From NCBI GenBank assembly GCA_023135015.1, contig JAGLTZ010000013.1:1-9495 (forward strand): a stretch of DNA of 9,495 nt, in the 5' to 3' direction. Positions 5,346 to 9,495 of this stretch are shown here, piece by piece (position 1 is the stretch's first letter; each line of letters starts with the position of its first letter). The notes beneath the pieces were generated by a model. It saw nothing but the letters and a program-made list of their open reading frames with translations, was not told where the DNA came from and did no database searches. Made by a program: the position numbers and the translations under genes. Origin of the DNA: Candidatus Latescibacterota bacterium (GTDB lineage Bacteria > Blakebacterota > Blakebacteria > Blakebacterales > Blakebacteraceae).

Positions 5346-7219
5346 TCCCCACCTCCAGAGATGACAACCACGGCATCCTTGGCGCACACTTCAAGACAGG
5401 TGCCGCACTTGACGCATGCTTCGATATCGATGACGTGCAGCTGGTCTTTCTCACCGGTAATTGCTTCGACCGGACAGACCTTGGCACAGGCGGCACAACC
5501 GTCACACAGATCCTCCAGGATCTTGTAGCGGATCAGTGCTGTGCACACACCGGCAGAACAGTTGTGATCTTTGATGTGCTCTATGTATTCATTGCGGAAG
5601 TAACGCAGTGTGGAGAGCATGGGGGTGGCGGCATTCTGGCCCAGGCCGCACATGCTGGCGGTGTTCACAGCTTGGCCCAGCTCCTCCAGCAGGTCGAGGT
5701 GTGCCATTGTGCCGCGTCCCTCGCATATGTCGTCCAGCAGCTCCCTCATCCTCTGCGTTCCCTTGCGGCACGAGTAGCACTTGCCGCACGATTCCTCTTC
5801 CAGGAACTTCGTGAAGTAACGGGCGACATCCACCATGCAGGTGTCCTCGTCCATCACGATCAAGCCGCCCGAACCCATAATGGTCCCCGCCTCCTGCAGG
5901 GCTTCGAAATCTATGGGGAGATCGAGAAGCTCAGCGGGGAGGCAACCGCCCGCCGGTCCGCCGGTCTGGACGGCCTTGAATGCCTTCCCCTTCGGGATAC
6001 CCCCGCCGATATCGAAGACGATCGAACGGATTGACGTCCCCATTGGAACCTCGACCAGACCCGTATTGTTCACCTTCCCGACCAGCGAGAATATCTTTGT
6101 ACCTTTACTGTCCTTGGATCCGTAAGCTGCATACCAATCGGGGCCGTTGTTGATGATGTGCGGGACGTTCGCCCAGGTCTCCACATTGTTGATGATGGTC
6201 GGTTTCCCCTGAAATCCCGACTCGGCCGGGAATGGAGGCCGCTGCCGGGGCTCTCCTTTGTGACCCTCCAGCGAGGCGATCAGGGCGGTCTCTTCTCCAC
6301 ATACGAAAGCGCCGGCGCCCCTGACTACCTTCAGATCAAAAGAGAATCCTGTGCCCAGGATTTCTTCGCCGAGCAGGCAAGCGCTGCGGGCGTCATCGAT
6401 TGCTTTTGTGATGCGCTCGACCGCCAGGGGGTATTCATGCCGTACGTATATAAACCCCTGGCGGGCGCCTATCGCGTATGCACCTATGCCCATGCCCTCG
6501 ATAACGCGATGGGGATTGCCTTCCAGAATACTGCGGTCCATGTAGGCTCCGGGGTCTCCTTCGTCGGCGTTGCAGACGATGTACTTCGGTTCACCCGGTT
6601 GTCTGCGGGCGATGTCCCATTTCCTGCCTGTCAGGAATCCTGCTCCTCCGCGACCCGCCAGCCCTGAACGGGTAACCGAGTCCACGACCTCATCGGGGCT
6701 CATAGACCCCAGGGTGTGTGCAAGAGCCTTGTAGCCACCGATGGCGATAAAGTCCTCCAGGTCGTTTGGATCCAGGTGTCCATTTTCGGCCAGGATGATG
6801 CGCTGCTGATGCTTGTAAAAGGGAACCTCTGCTTCGTGCTCGACCTTTTCCCCTGTCTGCGGGTCCTTGTAGAGGAGTTCTTCGACGATCTCTCCTTCCA
6901 GCACGGTCCGCTCGATTATCTTCTGCACATCGCCGGGTCGGACGCTTGGATAGAAGTAGCCGGACGGCCCAAGCGTCACCAGCGGTCCCATCTCGCAGAA
7001 ACCGTGGCAGCCGGTGCTTTTCAGCTCGACAGAATCGCTCAACCCCTTCTCATCAAGGATCTTTTTGAATGTTTCCACGACTTTTGTCGCACCACAAGCG
7101 ACGCACCCGGTTCCGGTGCATACACTGATCCGCGGCCGTTCTCCCTGCCGCCGTTCGACCAGAACGCCGTGAAGGTCTTCCAGCTCTGCGAATGAACGTA
7201 TAGCTTCTACCTTACTCAT
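5342..7219 (-). CDS. NADH-binding flavoprotein subunit, NuoF/HydB-like with extra ferredoxin domains
   Basis: A 625-residue subunit that should bind NAD(H) and FMN. Order of parts: a thioredoxin-like [2Fe-2S] domain (C34, C39, C71, C75); the NuoF core with the Gly-rich FMN/NADH motif GLAGRGGAGF (186-195), the acidic CNADEGDPGAYMDR (216-229) and RGAGAFVCGEETALI (300-314); an SLBB-type region (about 375-440); the C-terminal [4Fe-4S] site C478/C481/C484/C524; a linker with H549, H552, C554 and C559; and a 2x[4Fe-4S] ferredoxin (C572/575/578/582 and C602/605/608/612). Complex I NuoF is about 430-450 residues and lacks both end domains, so this is the HydB/HndC type found in electron-bifurcating hydrogenases and related enzymes. 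The start overlaps the NuoE-like stop by ATGA, with GGAGG 10 nt upstream. The family is certain; bifurcation is inferred from architecture. Confidence 0.93.
   Translation of the reverse strand: MSKVEAIRSFAELEDLHGVLVERRQGERPRISVCTGTGCVACGATKVVETFKKILDEKGLSDSVELKSTGCHGFCEMGPLVTLGPSGYFYPSVRPGDVQKIIERTVLEGEIVEELLYKDPQTGEKVEHEAEVPFYKHQQRIILAENGHLDPNDLEDFIAIGGYKALAHTLGSMSPDEVVDSVTRSGLAGRGGAGFLTGRKWDIARRQPGEPKYIVCNADEGDPGAYMDRSILEGNPHRVIEGMGIGAYAIGARQGFIYVRHEYPLAVERITKAIDDARSACLLGEEILGTGFSFDLKVVRGAGAFVCGEETALIASLEGHKGEPRQRPPFPAESGFQGKPTIINNVETWANVPHIINNGPDWYAAYGSKDSKGTKIFSLVGKVNNTGLVEVPMGTSIRSIVFDIGGGIPKGKAFKAVQTGGPAGGCLPAELLDLPIDFEALQEAGTIMGSGGLIVMDEDTCMVDVARYFTKFLEEESCGKCYSCRKGTQRMRELLDDICEGRGTMAHLDLLEELGQAVNTASMCGLGQNAATPMLSTLRYFRNEYIEHIKDHNCSAGVCTALIRYKILEDLCDGCAACAKVCPVEAITGEKDQLHVIDIEACVKCGTCLEVCAKDAVVVISGGGE
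5351..5356 (-). promoter_or_regulatory. Ribosome binding site of the iron-sulfur subunit gene
   Basis: GGAGGT on the - strand, 5 nt before the ATG at 5345 and inside the end of the NuoF-like gene. Together with the ATGA overlap it decides between the start at 5345 and longer or shorter alternatives (5387, 5336). Confidence 0.75.
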
Positions 7220-7758
7220 TCCGCTGCTTCCTCCCGATCGCGTTCCAGCCTGCGCAGCAGGCGGGGGACCTTCATGGCAGACATCTGTCCGACATAATCA
7301 CCGTCTATGATCACGACCGGTCCGAGAGCACATGCTCCGATGCAGTTTACTGTCTCCAGGCCATACTCGAGGTCTGGTGTGGTCTCGCCGGCACAGATAC
7401 CCAGACGCCGCTCGAACTCATCGACGACGTGAACGGCACCGCGAACGTGACAGGCGGTCCCGGTGCAGACGGTGAATTGATGCCGTCCAGGAGGATCGAG
7501 CCGGAACTGCTTGAAAAATGTGGCGATGCCGTAGATCTCGGTGAGGGGAGCGCTCAGATGCTCTGAGATATGTGTGAGTGCAAGGGGAGACAGGTAGCCG
7601 AGAACGTCCTGAACATCGAGCAGGATTGCGATGAGCTCGGTGGAGTCGTGTTGATGCTGTTCCAGAATGTTATCGACCGCACCCAGGTCGGTTCCCGGAA
7701 CGGTCGATTCTTCGACAACGGAAGCAGACGAGGCATTGGATGAAACCATCGCTGACAT
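7216..7758 (-). CDS. NuoE/HydC-like thioredoxin-fold [2Fe-2S] subunit
   Basis: A 180-residue [2Fe-2S] subunit of the 24-kDa NADH dehydrogenase type, which partners the NuoF-like flavoprotein. After an N-terminal helical part (about 27-90, with LLDVQDVLGYLSP and the EIYGIATFFKQF segment), the thioredoxin-fold domain carries the ligands C98, C103, C139 and C143, spaced as CTGTAC and CIGAC. It is first in the operon and its stop overlaps the next ATG. The frame is open up to an ATG at 7980, which would add 74 residues. I prefer 7758 (or the ATG at 7749) because the length then matches the family, AAAAGGG precedes both, and the upstream codons look like AT-rich leader rather than a domain. An ATG at 7809 is also possible. 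Identity is firm, the exact start is not. Confidence 0.9.
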   Translation of the reverse strand: MSAMVSSNASSASVVEESTVPGTDLGAVDNILEQHQHDSTELIAILLDVQDVLGYLSPLALTHISEHLSAPLTEIYGIATFFKQFRLDPPGRHQFTVCTGTACHVRGAVHVVDEFERRLGICAGETTPDLEYGLETVNCIGACALGPVVIIDGDYVGQMSAMKVPRLLRRLERDREEAAE

Positions 7759-7883
7759 CCCTTTTCCCGTCAGAAAGGTGAATTCTCCGCAGACGGGCTG
7801 CTCCATATCGAAGCCATCCCGCTGTAATTGGTCCAAACGAACGCGACTTTTCAACTGAATGTCAAGTATTTCAGGTCTGCTTA

Positions 7884-7895
7884 TCCTAAATAGGA
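7884..7895. promoter_or_regulatory. Candidate operator (near-palindrome) before the oxidoreductase operon
   Basis: TCCTA, two bases, TAGGA: a 5-bp-arm inverted repeat overlapping an AT-rich stretch that reads TATATT on the - strand. Its position about 125 bp before the chosen NuoE-like start would suit a promoter-proximal operator. The arms are short, so chance is a real alternative. Confidence 0.2.
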
Positions 7896-8018
7896 ATATA
7901 CCACACGCCCGTACGGATTCCGGGCCCTTCTCATGTACATACAACCAGGTATTATGCTTCAGGCTTAATGGTTTGGTCATTCGTAATGGCTAGTTTGTCC
8001 GGGTGCTCCCTGTCAGGT

Positions 8019-8049
8019 AATTAGCCAAACTCACGTATTTCGGCTAATT
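8019..8049. repeat. Inverted repeat with 8-bp perfect arms in the divergent region
   Basis: AATTAGCC (8019-8026) and GGCTAATT (8042-8049) are perfect inverted copies with a 15-bp spacer. No T-run follows on either strand, so it is not a typical intrinsic terminator. Arm centres about 23 bp apart, roughly two helical turns, would suit two half-sites of a dimeric regulator lying between the two divergent transcription units. The function is inferred. Confidence 0.5.
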
Positions 8050-8168
8050 GGTGTACTCTGTGGCGGTGGCAGTGTAGTTTTGAGCGGGAAAATCGCCGGA
8101 GACGGCAGGCAGGCCCCAGCTGGAAGTTTCGTGCTTGTTACATGAATGGATAGCGGTGTGAGTAAATC

Positions 8169-9386
8169 GTGAAGAAGACTCCTGTACTGTGGAGACGGCT
8201 GCTCCATTTGATGGGAGGGATGGCGCCTCTGGCCTATGGTGTATGGCGGTGGAGCACCCCGCTGTCGATCCATACTTTTCTCATCGCAGGGGGGGTGATA
8301 TTCACCGTGGCGGTCGTGCTGGCCAAGGGGAATGCCGTGAAGCTTCTTGCCGAGTTCACGCAGGCCGCCATAACGTTCGCTTTCCTCGACCTGGCGCTTC
8401 GGCATGTGAAACTGCCCGAGCTTATATATGCTCTGCGCCACCTTGACCCCATACTGATCTTCGCCGGAATGTTCGCCTTCACCATGGGTATCTGGTTCCG
8501 GGGATACCGGTGGTACTTCCTCCTCGAAGGGAAAGGGAAGATACGCCGTTGGGATGCAGTCTTCTCTACCTATGTCTCCTACTTCGGCAATTTTGCCATG
8601 CCCGCCCGTGCAGGGGAACTGCTACGGATCGTGGTTCTGGGGAAACGCACTGGTGTAAGCAAGGCGGCCGCCACAGCCAGCGTACTGATGGAGAAGATAG
8701 CCGATCTGTTGACGCTGGTTATCGTCGTACTCTGCCTTCTGGGATTCACCGAATTGGGGGGACCTACACTGAGGTTCATCGTGGGGATTGGAGCTGTTGT
8801 CGCGGTGGTATTGATTTCCGTTATGGTCGGGGCGATCATCCTTCGGAAGTTGTTCCCGCTCGAGGATGAACCGGGGGTGGCAGGGCCCGGAAACAGGATC
8901 CGCCGGTTTCTCCATTTCTTCGTAGAGGGAATGCGGCCCGCTTCCCGCCCCGAGCATGTGGGACGTTTCCTCCTCCTAAGCTTCGTGGCCTGGGGCCTGA
9001 TCAGCTACTCCTGCTATATCTTCCTGACGAGCCAGGGGCTGATTGACTGGCTGCATGAATTCGGCCGAGCCGGGCCCATAGCTTCCACCCTCCTGTTGGT
9101 CGTATTAGTAAACGCCAGCACCATGATACCGGCAGGTCCAGGCAGCGCCGGCCCCTATCAGGCGGCGGTGATGCTGGCTTTTACACTGATCGGGGCCAGC
9201 TCGATGGAGGCCGGGAGTGCGGCGTATCACAATGCAGCAGGGTTCTCCATACTGCTATGGATAGGTCAGGCGCTGCCGTCTGTAATTGTCGGGGGTGTTC
9301 TCTTCTTCCGGTCGGGACTCACGATGCAGATCCTGCGTACCGCCGAGCGCGAAGCGGCCGAAGTGATGATGCCGCCTGATAATTAG
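8169..9386 (+). CDS. Flippase-like integral membrane protein (UPF0104 / lysylphosphatidylglycerol synthase TM domain family)
   Basis: A 405-residue polytopic inner-membrane protein of the family that includes the flippase part of MprF and AglD-type proteins; members are linked to lipid or lipid-linked sugar transfer. The substrate here is unknown. Family marks: RGYRWYFLLEG (111-121), NFAMPARAGELLR (141-153), the amphipathic stretch around 161-181 (TGVSKAAATASVLMEKIADL), helices near 182-193, 204-226, 267-287 and 304-318, PAGPGSAGPYQAA (321-333) and a last helix near 366-380. The family domain seems to start near residue 55; the first ~50 residues, with RRLLHLMGG (9-17), look different and make the protein longer than usual. 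The start is GTG at 8169 with only a weak GGTGTGAG-like binding site. An internal ATG at 8211 is an alternative. It stands alone in its operon as far as the window shows. Confidence 0.82.
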   Translation: MKKTPVLWRRLLHLMGGMAPLAYGVWRWSTPLSIHTFLIAGGVIFTVAVVLAKGNAVKLLAEFTQAAITFAFLDLALRHVKLPELIYALRHLDPILIFAGMFAFTMGIWFRGYRWYFLLEGKGKIRRWDAVFSTYVSYFGNFAMPARAGELLRIVVLGKRTGVSKAAATASVLMEKIADLLTLVIVVLCLLGFTELGGPTLRFIVGIGAVVAVVLISVMVGAIILRKLFPLEDEPGVAGPGNRIRRFLHFFVEGMRPASRPEHVGRFLLLSFVAWGLISYSCYIFLTSQGLIDWLHEFGRAGPIASTLLLVVLVNASTMIPAGPGSAGPYQAAVMLAFTLIGASSMEAGSAAYHNAAGFSILLWIGQALPSVIVGGVLFFRSGLTMQILRTAEREAAEVMMPPDN

Positions 9387-9447
9387 TTCTAAACTGGTTA
9401 GGTTTCCTTACTGTACGCCGCACAAGAGTCCGTACAGAAACTAATTA
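9380..9447. repeat. Nested inverted repeat at the 3' end of the flippase-like gene
   Basis: Outer arms TAATTAGTT (9380-9388) and AACTAATTA (9439-9447) are perfect, with the gene's TAG stop inside the left arm. Inner arms CTGTACG (9411-9417) and CGTACAG (9431-9437) are also perfect, with a 13-nt loop. The RNA could fold into a stem with a large one-sided bulge. There is no T-run after it, so a Rho-independent terminator is not supported; mRNA-end protection, a protein-binding site or a mobile-element trace are alternatives. Confidence 0.5.
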
Positions 9448-9472
9448 GGTTGATGGATATTTCAAAGACGGC

Positions 9473-9495
9473 CTAGTGTCATGTCACGTAGCAAA
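9473..9495. repeat. Possible end of a mobile element at the window edge
   Basis: CTAG followed by the near-palindrome GTGTCATGTCAC (9475-9486; symmetric except for two T positions) runs to the window edge. A TA-initiated short imperfect repeat like this resembles, from memory, terminal repeats of some IS630-type elements that insert at TA. No transposase is visible because the window ends here, so this is weak. Confidence 0.2.

Larger units (their letters stand above)
7759..8168. other. Divergent intergenic/regulatory region
   Basis: About 410 bp between the oxidoreductase operon (leftward) and the flippase-like gene (rightward), richer in A+T than the flanking genes. It must hold the operon promoter, but I cannot name -35/-10 pairs with confidence. 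TTGACA occurs on the - strand (7864-7859) without a good -10 at 17 bp. Structural elements seen are an 8-bp-arm inverted repeat (8019-8049), a near-palindrome TCCTA-AA-TAGGA (7884-7895) and the palindromes CCGTACGG (7909-7916) and ATGTACAT (7933-7940). The part from 7759 to 7980 is also open in the NuoE-like frame, so a longer NuoE-like N-terminus cannot be excluded. Confidence 0.6.

Noticed and set aside
5435..6034. Open frame of 199 codons on the + strand opposite the NuoF-like gene
   Set aside because: Runs through the conserved NuoF core and cluster motifs of the other strand; no start signal or domain of its own.
4608..7758. [FeFe]-hydrogenase operon
   Set aside because: No H-cluster motifs (such as TSCSP- or FMPCxxK-type segments) anywhere; the HydA-like protein ends after its ferredoxin domain and a Cys-rich tail.
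5342..7758. Respiratory complex I (nuo) operon
   Set aside because: Only NuoE/F-like genes are present, the NuoF-like protein has HydB-type end domains, and no membrane or quinone-site subunits are nearby.
7859..7864. TTGACA on the - strand as the -35 of the oxidoreductase operon
   Set aside because: No acceptable -10 hexamer at 16-18 bp downstream; kept only as a remark.
9411..9437. Rho-independent terminator of the flippase-like gene
   Set aside because: The 7-bp stem has a long loop and is followed by AAACTAATTAGG, not a T-run.
1..9495. tRNA, rRNA or CRISPR array
   Set aside because: No cloverleaf-like conserved TTCRANY segment with paired arms, no rRNA core sequence and no regularly spaced direct repeats were seen on reading the window.

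Overview
The window looks like the chromosome of a moderately GC-rich bacterium with an envelope of the Gram-negative type: it encodes a possible outer-membrane or lipoprotein-like product and a periplasmic or lipoprotein phosphodiesterase. The central oxidoreductase operon uses NAD(H) and many iron-sulfur clusters, which suggests anaerobic or fermentative/syntrophic metabolism. No 16S or marker gene is present, so the phylum cannot be fixed. The protein style would fit an uncultured FCB-type or deltaproteobacteria-like lineage, but that is only an impression.

Left block (1-2990, all + strand): the C-terminal part of a DMT/EamA transporter cut by the window edge; an enoyl-CoA hydratase/isomerase-family protein that has lost one of the two canonical glutamates; a small unrecognised exported protein; and a glycerophosphodiester phosphodiesterase with an N-terminal export signal. 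The last two overlap by ATGA and are probably translationally coupled.

Central block (2984-7758, all - strand): a tight four-gene operon read right to left. A NuoE/HydC-like thioredoxin-fold [2Fe-2S] subunit is followed by a NuoF/HydB-like flavoprotein with extra ferredoxin domains. Next comes a short HydA/NuoG-N-terminus-like iron-sulfur protein with no hydrogenase domain, and last an FMN-binding glutamate-synthase-family protein. The first three genes overlap by ATGA, and the fourth follows after 37 bp with a strong ribosome binding site. The first three resemble the core of electron-bifurcating HydABC-type (Bfu-type) enzymes. Here the hydrogenase catalytic domain is missing and a GltB-like FMN protein stands in its place. 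This is the most interesting system in the window: a candidate NADH/ferredoxin-linked complex with an unknown third substrate. Its last gene converges on, and overlaps by 7 bp, the phosphodiesterase gene.

Right block (7759-9495): a roughly 400-bp divergent intergenic region with an AT-rich inverted repeat; a GTG-started flippase-like (UPF0104/MprF transmembrane domain) membrane protein whose first ~50 residues resemble a different family; then a nested inverted repeat and a short terminal sequence that might be the end of a mobile element continuing outside the window. No RNA genes, CRISPR arrays or complete insertion sequences were seen.
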